Positions 56,101 through 63,954 are shown, counted from the first letter of the stretch. The stretch is DNA of 64,000 nt from Gari tellinella (GCA_922989275.2 OV277861.1:37698623-37762622); one strand, 5' to 3'. Translations and numbers: made by a program. Notes: generated by a model not told the origin, from the sequence alone.

Positions 56101-59091
56101 GTTTACTCATTCGGGCGGCCCATTCACGCGTCATCAATTGAGTTATATAGTGAAACTAGCACTAATGTAAAATAAGTACAGGAATTGCCAAGTTATGTTA
56201 TAAATAGAATCTAAAATTCGTGTTCATAATTTATTGGATTTATTGAACTCTAATTTTAGACAACGATAAATACTTGGCAAGCCTAGTTTTTATCGGTTTC
56301 TAAAAGACTCGTTTAATAAATCCAAAAAATTATGACTTTATATATATTCTCTGAAGTACACATCACTGACCGACTAACGACAAAATGCTATTTTCAGGTA
56401 AAATGTGTTGAAATTGCTTTTGGAGACTTGTTTCAACTACACCAAAGAAGTACTTCAAGTCACGTGGTATTCCGTAACCTTATACACAGTTCAACCTCTC
56501 TATTACGACCACTAAATTGTGTCAAATATGAGTCGTTTAAGACAGGTGACAGCTTATAGCAATGTGAAAGTGACACAGAAAGCTCCTATATGAGCTTACT
56601 TTTTCACTTTCACATTGCTTTAAGCTGTCATCTGTTTTTCATACAGATAATTAGCCTTTTTAGTGGTGGTAATAGAGAAGTTCTACTGTTCATATATCTT
56701 ATTATTTTACATATTATAGGTACGAGTATTTTGGGGGAATTATGTACACTGCACAGTTGAAAACCAACCTTTTTCCGAACACAATGCCATACAAAACATT
56801 GTGTATGACATTCTGAAGTAGGGGCGTCATAGAAACTGGTTCGTCTTTAGTTTCTTCCAGGTGCTTGGTAATTGCTTCAACTTCATAAACTATTTTCTCT
56901 TCGATAGAGGCTTTACCAAGACCCAAATCCCTAAGCGCCTGGAGAGTAAATCTCCTTATCATGCGCAAGGAATCCCCATATGGATGGAATATGATGCCTG
57001 AAATACAATAACACTTTATATCTAAGCTCATCCAATGTTTAACTCTTTCATAGGATTCTTACCCCTTCATTGCCATTTTGTTGTCTGCTTCAATATTGTT
57101 GTCTGTAATGTTATTTCAAAATTAGATTTAAGGAAGTGCAACTTAGGTTGTTTTAAAAATTTGGCCAACCGTTTGGATCTTGATCAGACGCCGCGATACG
57201 TGGCGCCAAATCAGGATCCAAACTGTTTGCAAACGCTGTGTTTTGTCAATGAGATATTAAGGGTTAAATCTTAAGTGTGAGTTTGGATGTGTCTAATATA
57301 ATGTTCAGTATGCATGTTTTCATCACAATTTACTACCTACGATTAAACAGAGTGTAACTTATTTCCCGATAAGTACATATATTAAGCCTTAATTTTATTC
57401 CTCCAGTTGAGAAAATAGTTTCACTTAATTAAATCATGAATTTTTACTGTAAACATATTTTCAATGTCTTACTAGATAGTAGCTTAAAACTGCTTTAAAG
57501 TAAAACAGAATACGCCATAACCCTTTTCTCCCTGAAACTTAAAATGAACAATTCAAATTTCCAATTTAGTCTAGTTAATTTATGACTATCAGGGATGTTT
57601 AGTAAAATTATTGCAGTGTTAAAAGCAGTGAAAACCCAGATCAGAGGTATCCTGCAGGAGCCCTCTGATCTTATGTGTTACTGTTTGCATAGGCCAAGCG
57701 TATTCTGAAAAGATATACTGTTTGAAAAAGACGCATATATACATAACCAAGGTTCAAAAGGTTAGCGCATACTGCTTTGACAGAAAAAAACCAATGAAGA
57801 GTGACAAACAGCGTTACGCGGGGTCTGATCTGGATTAAAGCTGTTTTCAAAAGTAAACCAATCTGCGTTAAGTGGTCACGTGTTTGTAAAACTGGAAACA
57901 GGGTTAAAGTATGTAATAAAAAGGGCATCTTCAGAACGAAAATGAGCAGGAATATTCTAAATGAGCGTTCCGTTTATTCTGTTCTGCAATATGCCTGTTT
58001 TAAACACTAACAATTGTCTTGAAGTGAGTGCCCCTTAAGCCACTACTCCATGTGTGGGCTCTTTTATTATTCCTGCACTCGTAAACAGTGCCATTCTGTT
58101 AAGAAATTCTAGAAATGGAGCCTCTGTCGTTTTCTGGATGGATGCCTTATCCCAATAATTTATGTAACAATTTTACCACTTGCAACCTCACGTAGGCTCT
58201 GCTCCAACAGTGCTATTTAAAATATTATGTTTCAAAAGTAGCTAACCTATCAATGTTTTGTTGAAGTTTTGTATCTCAAGCTCGTTTGAGTGGAACATAC
58301 CCACATTTCTAAGTACAAGTGTGGCAAAGTCACGTTGTAACTATGAAAACGACTATGTTTAACTTAAGCGAGTATAGAATATTAAAGTTCTCACTGTTAT
58401 CTTAAAACTGTTTTAACCGGCACACTGCTTTATCTGACATTATTAGTTGATACCGAAATATGTCGGAGAAGTCAAGTTACAGTGGAGAATCTGTTATTCT
58501 TTCCCAATAAACGCGTTTACGCTAAAACTATTATTTGCAGTGCAAACAGTTTGGAGCCAGATCAGACGCCGGGTAACCCGGCGTCTGATCAGGCTCCAAA
58601 CTGTTTGCCACCAAGATAAACAAGAATTATCAGAATTGTCCAAAAGTTGTTCTTTTCTACGTTTTAGTGCTTTGCGTTTGCGTACGTTTGCGTTTAAACG
58701 GGAAAGAATAACAGATTCTCCACTGTATACTGTACAAGGTAGACATACCTTCTCCTGGCATATCTTTAAGGACATCCTTAAATACACCTAATTGCCTGGG
58801 TCTGTCGCTGAAAATATCAGCTTTCTTGACCAACGCCTCATGAATAGCATCGTAGCCATGCAGATACACTATCAGTTGACGCCCGTTTTGTAGAGTCATT
58901 ACACTGCCATATGTCTTTGATGCTTCATACAAAGCTTTGTGTCTGCATTCGTCCTTTATTTTTTGGAAGAAAAATATGCTACCTAGTAGAGGTAGGCGTA
59001 ACGGGCCAGGAGGCAGGTTCTTCGGTTTGGTTAGATATCCATATGTAGCTAGGAACACAATAACAATCACTATTCCTACCATAAGATCCAT
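46945..59091 (-). CDS. Cytochrome P450, CYP2 clan, complete 8-exon gene
   Basis: Microsomal haem-thiolate monooxygenase, expected to use NADPH-P450 reductase and O2 to oxidise lipophilic substrates at the ER membrane; the substrate cannot be read from sequence. Exons: 59091-58749, 56997-56769, 54904-54778, 52294-52123, 51302-51166, 49186-49093, 48066-47860, 47129-46945. All introns are GT-AG and phases agree (1,2,0,1,0,1,1), giving 1494 nt and 497 residues, the usual family length. Seen: hydrophobic anchor at residues 3-20, PPGP at 27-30, I-helix AGTDST at 304-309, ExxR at 360-363, PTRF (PERF position) at 415-418, haem loop FSEGPRVCLG at 434-443 with Cys441. Odd: the C-helix Trp of WxxxR is Leu125, and the conserved I-helix Thr is Ser308. 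The reading frame is intact, so it is probably functional. The exact CYP family needs a phylogeny; CYP2U/2J-like annotations are plausible. Confidence 0.95.
47201..47269. repeat. GATCAGA-like palindrome in P450 intron 7
   Basis: CAAACAGTGTAGATCAAGAC..CAGTCACCG...CAGCTGGTCTTGATCTACATTG; a variant arm sequence, 72 bases upstream of exon 8. Confidence 0.75.
47449..47690 (+). mobile_element. Family F MITE, decayed, P450 intron 7
   Basis: TTAACTTCTGATATTCAAAT, ATTTAGTCTAGTCC, worn core CAGACCCTGGTCAAAGAGTC, CTAGGGTTGAATATG. Confidence 0.6.
47749..47810. repeat. F-type palindrome in P450 intron 7
   Basis: AGTGTAGACATTGATCTGAC..TGCTCCTAAGGTAGCA..TTGATCAAAGACTACAC; about 50 bases inside the intron from exon 7. 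Confidence 0.65.
47860..48066 (-). CDS. P450 exon 7 (residues 368-437)
   Basis: Acceptor TACCACAG. Encodes PLAAPHRAMKDTTLMGYNIP, AGTTIGINLY and the meander PEKFDPTRFLD. It ends IPFSEG, split at GGAAG|GTAATT (phase 1) just before the haem cysteine. Confidence 0.95.
48811..48856. mobile_element. Half family C hairpin, P450 intron 6
   Basis: GCTTAAAGCGGGCTGAAAGT..AACAGAATGTGCATT with no matching arm. Confidence 0.5.
48985..49070. mobile_element. Family K fragment, P450 intron 6
   Basis: AATATGACCAATCAAACGCG, GAGTTCAGGCTCAACTTAAA and CATGGACCCAG follow family K right-half order. Confidence 0.45.
49093..49186 (-). CDS. P450 exon 6, K-helix (residues 337-368)
   Basis: Acceptor GTTTGCAG, phase 0. 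Encodes VFGQKRIEFADLEKLPYVAA then TLQEIQRVATI. Glu360 and Arg363 form the invariant ExxR pair. Donor ATAG|GTATGT, phase 1. Confidence 0.95.
49219..49420 (+). mobile_element. Family A MITE, decayed, P450 intron 5
   Basis: AGTGGAGAATATGCTATTAT left, AAACGGGAAAAGATAAAC right; left palindrome arm deleted. Confidence 0.65.
49573..49815. mobile_element. Family D MITE nested in family B
   Basis: GGGGCCCGTCTTACTAAACA left and its inverse ending TTTAGTAAAACGGGCCCC right, 243 bp; subterminal ACTTACGCAA repeats. Central palindrome GCAAACAGCAAATAGCCAGA...TCTGGCTATTTGCTGTTTGC around GAGGACG. No autonomous relative is visible. Confidence 0.85.
49949..50185. mobile_element. Family C' MITE nested in family B
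   Basis: CACGGCTGCCATTTCTTCGG left, CTTATGGCAGCCCTG right. Flanks TACTTG and TGCTTG fit a 6-bp duplication with one change. Hairpin GCTTACAGCAGGCTGAAAGT.. at about 49990-50064. Confidence 0.8.
50440..50550. mobile_element. Family K MITE, P450 intron 5
   Basis: CTCAAGCGTTTGATTGGTCG, AGGACCAACTTGAAGC and AAATGCTTTATAACTAGGG. Confidence 0.5.
50576..50806 (+). mobile_element. Family A MITE, diverged, P450 intron 5
   Basis: TA|GAGTGGAGGAGACAATATCA left, AACTTCGTCTCCACTA|TA right; core AATACCGGGTAACCCGGCGTC. Confidence 0.8.
50813..51151 (+). mobile_element. Family B MITE ending next to P450 exon 5
   Basis: ATCGTTCTCCCTCTCTACAG left, GGAGGGCCGTTGTAAGGTAA right. Palindrome GCAAACAGCTTGCGTCCAGA...TATCTGGATTTAAGCTG. 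It lies almost end-to-end with the preceding family A element and stops 14 bases inside the intron from the exon 5 donor. Confidence 0.8.
51166..51302 (-). CDS. P450 exon 5, I-helix (residues 291-336)
   Basis: Acceptor TTTTTTTACAG, donor GAG|GTAAGT (consensus). It encodes GSLFRVIMDLFLAGTDSTSN and then LDWAFLYMTEFPEVQSKCWE. The oxygen-activation motif (A/G)Gx(D/E)T reads AGTDS, so Ser308 replaces the usual Thr. Confidence 0.95.
51700..51903. mobile_element. Family E MITE, P450 intron 4
   Basis: TA|CTGTAGATCATATCTATTAC left, AATAGCGAGGTTTAACTG|TA right. Long hairpin CAGGTGACAGCTTGAAGCAA...GAAAGCTCCTAAAGGAGCTTTC. Confidence 0.8.
52123..52294 (-). CDS. P450 exon 4 (residues 234-291)
   Basis: Acceptor TTATAG, then DVDDLDNRIKKGMAVKNFVL and the typical clan-2 segment RDFVDVYLQAIKD. 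Two donors are possible. ACAA|GTAAAT (phase 1) is chosen because only it keeps frame with exon 5; the later AAG|GTCACC gives the wrong phase. Confidence 0.9.
52344..52589 (+). mobile_element. Family A MITE, 246 bp, P450 intron 3
   Basis: Near-consensus copy, TA on both sides, perfect palindrome. It lies 50 bases upstream of exon 4 on the gene's strand. Confidence 0.95.
52610..52833 (+). mobile_element. Family H MITE, P450 intron 3
   Basis: CGCTCTCACTGACGCTTAAA left, palindrome 52649-52720 (GATCAGATGCCGCGTGTCGC), right GTCAGTCCAAGGG|TTAA. Confidence 0.7.
52844..53149. repeat. 153-bp tandem duplication with homopolymer tracts
   Basis: GTGATAGACCCTCCTTCAAG through CAGTGTTCCCTATCTACAAC occurs twice (offset 153). 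Each copy ends in a family B left end running into poly-C and poly-A tracts. Confidence 0.85.
53070..53300 (-). mobile_element. Family B left half, P450 intron 3
   Basis: TA|CAGTGTTCCCTATCTACAAC, then ATCGTCTGCTTAATTTTG and GACGAGTGACAATAAGCTTG, breaking off before the palindrome. Confidence 0.65.
53578..54058 (+). mobile_element. Family C MITE interrupted by another family C, P450 intron 3
   Basis: TTAA|CCCAATACCCCATAG left, TATGGGGTAATAGG|TTAA right. The hairpin at 53623-53692 ends CCTGCTTTAA, where the second element is inserted. Confidence 0.85.
53693..53937 (+). mobile_element. Family C MITE nested at a TTAA, P450 intron 3
   Basis: TTAA|CCCATTACCCCATATAA left, ATCGAGTAATGGA|TTAA right, 245 bp. 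Both flanking TTAA copies lie inside the host family C element, directly showing a TTAA target duplication. Confidence 0.9.
54175..54242. repeat. GATCAGA-type palindrome, P450 intron 3
   Basis: GACAGACACTTTTGGACCCA..GATTAGATGCCGTGTTACGC..AATCTAAATACAAATTGTTTG. Confidence 0.65.
54325..54468 (-). mobile_element. Family B right-end fragment, P450 intron 3
   Basis: TTTACGCGGCGACTGATCTG, CTCCGTTCAGTGCACGCAAT and GTAGAGAGGGAGCACTG. Confidence 0.65.
54778..54904 (-). CDS. P450 exon 3 (residues 191-233)
   Basis: Acceptor TTTTAG, then A|TATGATTATGG, completing Arg and continuing YDYGDPEFETNRQLTRAVLV. Donor is AAAAAG|GTAAAC, phase 0. This is the E-F helix region of the fold. Confidence 0.93.
55005..55230 (-). 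mobile_element. Family H MITE, P450 intron 2
   Basis: TTTTCATGATCAAATTATTC, TCATTGTCGTCTGCTTCAAT, shortened core CAAACAGTTTGGAGCCTGAT..CAGTATTCAAACTG; right side broken at the next family A element. Confidence 0.65.
55234..55479 (-). mobile_element. Family A MITE, 246 bp, P450 intron 2
   Basis: Near-consensus reverse copy with TA on both sides; it has landed at the right end of a family H element. Confidence 0.95.
55480..56486. other. P450 intron 2, unique part
   Basis: No repeat or exon recognised; open frames at 55668-55850 and 56332-56559 lack motifs. Confidence 0.4.
56487..56688. mobile_element. Family E MITE, P450 intron 2
   Basis: CAGTTCAACCTCTCTATTAC left, GGTAATAGAGAAGTTCTACTG right. 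Hairpin GACAGCTTATAGCAATGTGA...TCACATTGCTTTAAGCTGTC. Confidence 0.8.
56769..56997 (-). CDS. P450 exon 2 (residues 115-191)
   Basis: Acceptor TATTTCAG, then GGC-ATC-ATA-TTC formed across the junction. It carries the C-helix: GDSLRMIRRFTLQALRDLG. The usual WxxxR haem-propionate motif reads LxxxR (Leu125, Arg129); TTG differs from Trp TGG by one base. It ends GGAAAAAG before donor GTTGGT (phase 2). Confidence 0.93.
57043..57263 (-). mobile_element. Family H MITE, P450 intron 1
   Basis: TTAA|CTCTTTCATAGGATTC left, GAGATATTAAGGG|TTAA right. Palindrome CGTTTGGATCTTGATCAGAC..GCGATACGTGGCG..CAGGATCCAAACTG. It starts 45 bases from the exon 2 acceptor. Confidence 0.85.
57479..57800 (+). mobile_element. 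Family C element split by family F, P450 intron 1
   Basis: Left half AGTAGCTTAAAACTGCTTTA..ACAGAATACGCC, then a complete family F insert, then the other hairpin half TTAGCGCATACTGCTTTGAC. The insertion point is the hairpin apex, where intact copies read GCGCCTTAAGGCGC. Confidence 0.75.
57522..57761 (+). mobile_element. Family F MITE in a family C hairpin apex, P450 intron 1
   Basis: TAACCCTTTTCTCCCTGAAA left, CCAAGGTTCAAAAGG|TTA right. Core AGCAGTGAAAACCCAGATCA...GAGCCCTCTGATC. Confidence 0.8.
57800..57860 (-). mobile_element. Family B core fragment, P450 intron 1
   Basis: GAGTGACAAACAGCGTTACG..GGGTCTGATCTGGATTAAAG; one arm deleted. Confidence 0.5.
57861..58479. other. P450 intron 1, unique part
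   Basis: No repeat or exon recognised. Confidence 0.4.
58480..58725 (+). mobile_element. Family A MITE, 246 bp, P450 intron 1
   Basis: TA|CAGTGGAGAATCTGTTATTC left and its exact inverse right, TA both sides, perfect palindrome. It ends 23 bases from the exon 1 donor. Confidence 0.96.
58749..59091 (-). CDS. P450 exon 1 (residues 1-114 plus 1 nt)
   Basis: Starts at the ATG at 59091 (MDLMVGIVIV), immediately followed by a hydrophobic membrane anchor and a KPKNLPPGP hinge, which fixes the start. It ends GGAGAAG before the donor GTATGT (phase 1). The region covers the first beta sheet and the B-helix part (FSDRPRQLGVF). A family A MITE ends 23 bases inside the following intron. Confidence 0.95.
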
Positions 59092-59139
59092 GTTTGAAAG
59101 TGAGGTGGTGTTTTATACAACGGTATGGGTTGAGTCCCG

Positions 59140-59145
59140 ATTATA
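59140..59145 (-). promoter_or_regulatory. Possible TATA box of the P450 gene
   Basis: Minus-strand TATAAT about 50 bases upstream of the ATG. A second TATAAAA (59117-59111) lies too near the ATG to leave a normal leader. In an AT-rich genome this is weak evidence. Confidence 0.15.
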
Positions 59146-59321
59146 ATTCTATTTATTCAAAAAACGTCTCAAGTTTGTTTTTATTTCTTCCCAATCGGTG
59201 GTTGAACGATACTTCATCCGGGGGTTTAAGTTTATTATCAAGTACATCAGATAAAGCACACATATTAATATACAGTGACAGCAATATGTGTGTCACGGAT
59301 AAGAAAGCATATCCAACTAAC

Positions 59322-59476
59322 ATGCGGCGTCTAATCAGAGTCTACACTATTTGCTGATATAAATTTCAATATACATGTAAAACAGAATGAAAATGAAAGT
59401 TTTGATCAGGCATTCCCTTGCTAAAAATGGATTAATCCAATATAAAACATGAAAGAATCCACTGGGCGCCAATGCG
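59322..59476 (+). mobile_element. Family G right-half fragment
   Basis: GCGGCGTCTAATCAGAGTCT, TTGCTGATATAAATTTCAAT, GAATCCACTGGGCGCCAATG. It lies 230 bases upstream of the P450 ATG. Confidence 0.7.
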
Positions 59477-59553
59477 ATGCAATATGGGATCGAGAAGAAT
59501 TCATGTGCACTGCAGGTAAGCTTCCTGTTTAAAAATCGTTTTCTTAATTATTT

Positions 59554-59789
59554 GAACCCTAGTCACGCATATATGCGTCATTTGCAAAGAGCGTACCTGT
59601 TAGGAGTACACATGTCTTATGCAAACAGTGTTAACCCTGATCAGAGGGCTCCTTAAGGAGCCCTCTGATCAGGGTCTTCACTGTTTGTCATTTTGAAATA
59701 TATTGTAAAATCAACCTTAAAAAGTCAAAAATTGACTAGACTAAATTGAAAACTAGAATTGTCCATTTGAGGTTTCAGGGAGGAAAGGG
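59554..59789 (-). mobile_element. Family F MITE, 236 bp, upstream of the P450 gene
   Basis: GAACCCTAGTCACGCATATA left, CAGGGAGGAAAGGG|TTAA right. Near-perfect palindrome around GATCAGAGGGCTCCTTAAGG. Confidence 0.9.
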
Positions 59790-59793
59790 TTAA

Positions 59794-59975
59794 CCCATTC
59801 ACTGCCATTAAGACATCAACTTCGAACAACTCTTGTCTGACAATAGCTCTCAAAAATTAAAAGTAGGTATTTTAACTTAATCTTAAAGTTAAAATTGGCG
59901 TAAAACAGTTTTGATGCTAACCAGACGCCGCGGGACAAGGTGTCTTATCAGAACAAAGCTGTTTGCAAAATCCAT
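59794..59975 (+). mobile_element. Family H-like element sharing a TTAA with family F
   Basis: TTAA|CCCATTCACTGCCATTAAG immediately follows the family F element. Worn core AAAACAGTTTTGATGCTAAC..CAGACGCCGCGGGAC..CAAAGCTGTTTGC. Confidence 0.6.
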
Positions 59976-60130
59976 TGTACACGAAATAAGGAAGCGAGGA
60001 GAAGGGGGCAAATAAGCATGTTCTGTTGCGCGGGTGTGGCGGAATACATGTAGCTGTATAGACTGTAGAAATCTAAATCCTGTGTACATAGATAAGTAGG
60101 TCACTTCACTAAATAAGCAATGTCCCTTAA

Positions 60131-60373
60131 ACCTTTACCTTATAGAAGCGCCTTTTAGCGCATTCCTTTTAATCCATCGCGGAAGAAAATAGTTCCGATC
60201 TATACAGTCATAAATGAGTATTAGAAGAAATATTTTCTAAACTTCTAGCACGCTGTAACTTAAAGCAGGCTGAAAGTAAAGCAGAATGCGCATTAGGGCG
60301 CATTCTGCGTTACTTTCAACCTGCTTTAAGTAGTCACCTATTTCAAAACTAGAAAAACCTATGGGGTAAAGGA
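60131..60373 (+). mobile_element. Family C MITE, 243 bp
   Basis: TTAA|ACCTTTACCTTATAG left, CTATGGGGTAAAGGA|TTAA right. 72-base hairpin at 60259-60330. Confidence 0.9.
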
Positions 60374-60452
60374 TTAATCTACATAATGAAAATATATAAT
60401 GTACATGCCTTGTTTGATAAAGCGTACTATTTTACAACAACTTTCAGTTTAA

Positions 60453-60661
60453 CCCATTGGTGCCCACGATCCCATGTATGGTACATACATGTAGGCAAAC
60501 AGTGTAGACTCTGATCAGACGCTGCACAGTCTACACTGTTTGATGAAAGGAATTTTAATATAAAACAAAATGAAAGTGAACATTTTGACCAGTTATCCCT
60601 TTGATAAAAAATGAAATAATCCAATATATAAAAATGGAGGAATCCACTGGGCGTAAATTGG
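60453..60661 (+). mobile_element. Family G MITE, 209 bp
   Basis: TTAA|CCCATTGGTGCCCACGAT left, CTGGGCGTAAATTGG|TTAA right. Palindrome CAAACAGTGTAGACTCTGAT, shortened. Confidence 0.88.
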
Positions 60662-60669
60662 TTAATACC

Positions 60670-61293
60670 GTATTGTTATTGTAATACGGAAAAAAGGCTT
60701 GCCTTTTTTCCGTTCTTAAGTAATGCATGATAAAATCAAAGGTATTCCAATTTTATTCAATCACTGACAGACTTTGAAAAGTGTTTGATTTGCGCGTGAA
60801 TAAATTCCTCAAAACTAGGCAACTACAAAACATGGGGGCTGACATCTTGGATGATGACGTCACGGCTTTAACGAAGAGTTGTGCGTGACGTTTCGGAATT
60901 CCCGATTTCGGTGCTATTTTTAAACCATTTTAAGCATGAATAACCCCCAACACTCACTTTAAATGATTTTCTCCAAATGACAAAGCTTCAAACAGTTCAA
61001 TTCATATCCTTAAACGCTTAAATGAACGTTATTTACAAAAATCTACTTCTCAATCGAACCGATAAAAATAACGGATTACCAATACGCCATCAATATAAAT
61101 AATGACGTCATTATTGGTGGTCATATGACTTCCAAAAATAGCTTTAGATTGCATTATAGGTGTACGGAGGAGTTTTAACTTTTAACATTGTATGTATACA
61201 CGGGTGCTTATAGATATATTTGATTATTTGGTTTAGCAACATATAGATCGTGTCCCAAACAATTTAGGTATAAAATAAAAGTTCGAGTCGGAT
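60670..61293. other. Gene-free stretch
   Basis: Includes TGATGACGTCACGG and a short inverted pair around GGAAAAAAGGCTTGCCTTTT (60688-60711). No coding signal. Confidence 0.35.
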
Positions 61294-61350
61294 GTGTAAT
61301 CCAGATCTCAGTCACGAGAGGCGTAGCCTCGAGTGTGATCTGGAATACAC
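61294..61350. repeat. Palindrome of an unrelated type
   Basis: GTGTAATCCAGATCTCAGTC..GAGGCGTAGCCTC..GATCTGGAATACAC. Confidence 0.7.
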
Positions 61351-61814
61351 AACGAACTGATACACACTGGTGATAGATCTATTCCGTTTTCATTAGTATA
61401 ATTTTGCTTTTTTCCGTCCATAGGCAAAGCCTAAATACATATTATAACAAACGTGCTCTTGATTAAATAATCAAACCATTATAATATACAGGGGAGTTAT
61501 AAACACTGACAATAATATGCAATTTGTTTTTAATTAACACTTAAAGTCCCATTGTGTTTTCAGACCTTTTCTTAATGCCTGAAATACAATAACGGTTAAT
61601 AATAATGTTTGAACATTCTTATGGGCCAAACTGATCTATGAAATGATGAAGACGGACCTAAATCAGCAAAAAGGGCAATTTAAAATCATAACAAACCGAA
61701 AATAGAACGTCTGACATAAACATTTCCACACGGCTTAGTATCACGTGATACAGCCGAAATCAACTTCACTGGGTGCAACCGTATCTACCTCCGCCCGTCC
61801 ATCCATCAGTAAGT
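61351..61814. other. Gene-free stretch
   Basis: No feature recognised. Confidence 0.4.
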
Positions 61815-63300
61815 TAGACTATCACACTTTTTTGTCCGCTCTCTAACTCAACTATTTTTTATCCGATCTTCCACAAACTTGCTGAAAATGTTCATTGATA
61901 TAAAATCAAGGTTTAGTTTGATTACTACTAAAAGCGCATAAGGTATTTTTGAGTTATTGCCGGTTAATTAATAAAAAATGTCTGTTTCAGTCATTTTTGC
62001 ACTCTAAAACAAACAGCTTTTATCGGATATTCACCAAACATGCTGAAAATATTTATTCATATAAAATTTAGATCTAGTTTGATTATTACTAAAATCGCAT
62101 GTGGCAGATCTGAGTTTTTGCCCTTTATGTATTAAAACATGACTGTTTTCAGCACGTTTTGCTCTCTTACACAAATACGTTATATTGGATCTTCCACAAA
62201 CTTGCTGAAAATGTTCATTGATATAAAATCAAGGTTAAGTGTGATTACTACTATAATCGCACGAGGTCTAACTAAGTTATTGCCTGTTTATTAATAAAAA
62301 ATGACTGTTTCAGTCACTTTTGCACTCTAACACATACAGTATTATTTTTATCGGATATTCACTAAACTTGCTGAAAATGTTTAATTATATAACATTTAGG
62401 TCTAGTTTGATTATTACAAAAATCGCATGTGGCATATCTGAGTTTTTGCCCTTTATGTATTAGAAATGACTGTTTTCAGCAAGTTTTGCTCTCTTACACA
62501 AATACTTTTTATTGAATCTTCACCAAACTTGCTGAAAGTTGTTATTAATATAAAATCAAGGATAAGTTTGAATCCTACTAAAATCGCATAAGGCATGTTG
62601 GAGTAATAGCCCTTTAATTATTTTAAAAAATGGCTGTTTCAGCCTTTTTGCTCTCTTACACAAAGAGTTTTCATCGGATCTTCACCAAACTTGCTGAAAT
62701 TCTTTATGTATATAAAATCTAGGTCCAGTGTGATTTTTACTAAAATCCCATAGGGATTGCCTTTAAGTTAGTTATTGCCCTTTATGTATTAAAAAGGGCT
62801 GTTTCACCATTTTTTGCTCTCTAACACAAATACTTTTTTTAATGATTTTCACCAAACTTGCTGAAAACGTTTATTTATATAAAATCAAGGTTTGGTTTGA
62901 ATACTACTAAAATCGCAAAAGGCATGTCTGAGTTTTTGCCCTTTAAATATTCAAAATTAATATTTCAGCATTTTTTTGCTTTCTAACACATACAGTTTTT
63001 ATCAGATATTCACCAAACTTGTTGAAAATGTTTATTAATATTAAATCTAGGTCAATCATCTTAACTACTAAAATCGCACAAGGCATGTTGGAGTTATTTC
63101 CCTTGAATGACTAAAAATTGACTACTTCAGGCTTGTCAGCTTTCTGACTCAAACAGTTTTAATTGGATCTTCACCAAATTTGCTGAAAATAATATGTGTA
63201 TAAAATCTTGGTCCAGCTCTATAAATACCCAAATCGCCGAAGGCATGTTGGAGTTATGGTTCTTTAATTTTTAAAATTTTGCTATTTTATCCTTATTTTT
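61815..63300 (+). repeat. Tandem array of about nine ~160-168-bp units
   Basis: CTTGCTGAAAATG-like starts recur at 61878, 62039, 62201, 62367, 62528, 62690, 62858, 63018 and 63179. Each unit also holds TCTTCACCAAA, ATATAAAATC(A/T)AGG, TACTAAAATCGCA and GTTATTGCCCTTTA blocks. Alternate early units resemble each other more than their neighbours, suggesting a dimer. No coding potential was seen. Confidence 0.85.
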
Positions 63301-63473
63301 GCCCTGTCCACTCTGTAAAAGGACCAGTTTTTATTCTATTTTTAGCCAAATATTGGTCAATGGTTGCATGTGCTTCATCTTAGCCGTGTTGGTAATAAGT
63401 TAAGTAATAAATGACCACTCCATTTCTCCTTTACCTCTTGAAGGATTTTCATTCAACTGTATTCGATTTTTTT

Positions 63474-63715
63474 CCTTGACCTAGATTTAATACCAATACA
63501 CGTTGTCAGCAAGTTTGGTGAAGATCCAATAAAAAGTGTTTGTGTTAGAGAGCAGAAAATGCTGAAACAGTCATTTTTTAATTATTCAAGGGCAATAACT
63601 CAGACATGCCTCATGCGATTTTGCTAGTTATTGAACCTGACCTAGATTCTATACTAATAAACATTCGTAGCCATTTTGATGAAGATCCAAAAAGAAGTGT
63701 TTGAGAAAGACAATT
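63474..63715 (-). repeat. Inverted copies of the ~160-bp array unit
   Basis: The reverse complement matches the array unit (CAAGTTTGGTGAAGATCC, TCAAGGGCAATAACTC, ATGCGATTTTGCTAG), about one and a half units. It is separated from the direct array by about 170 unrelated bases. Confidence 0.75.
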
Positions 63716-63720
63716 CATTG

Positions 63721-63954
63721 AGCTCTAGTGACGCATATATGCGTCATTTAGCAAATATGTACCTTTGAAGAGTGCACTTGTCCTATGCAAACAGTGAAGT
63801 CCTTGATCAGAAGGCTCCTGTAGGAGCCCTCTGATCAGGGAATTCACTGTTTGGCATTTTGCAACTTATTACAAGAAACAACCCTTAATAGTCTAAAATG
63901 GACCAGCCTTTTGTAAACTTGAATTGTTCACTGAACATTTCAGGGGATAATGAG
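63721..63954 (-). mobile_element. Family F MITE
   Basis: CTAGTGACGCATATATGCGT left, CAGGGGATAATGAG|TTAA right. Palindrome GCAAACAGTGAAGTCCTTGA...CAGGGAATTCACTGTTTG. It lies at the end of the inverted array copies. Confidence 0.85.

Noticed and set aside
58447..58791. Recurrent open frame (…QTVWSQIRRRVTRRLIRLQTV…) in many places and both strands
   Set aside because: It is the translation of the family A MITE palindrome and appears wherever that element lies; it has no independent coding evidence.
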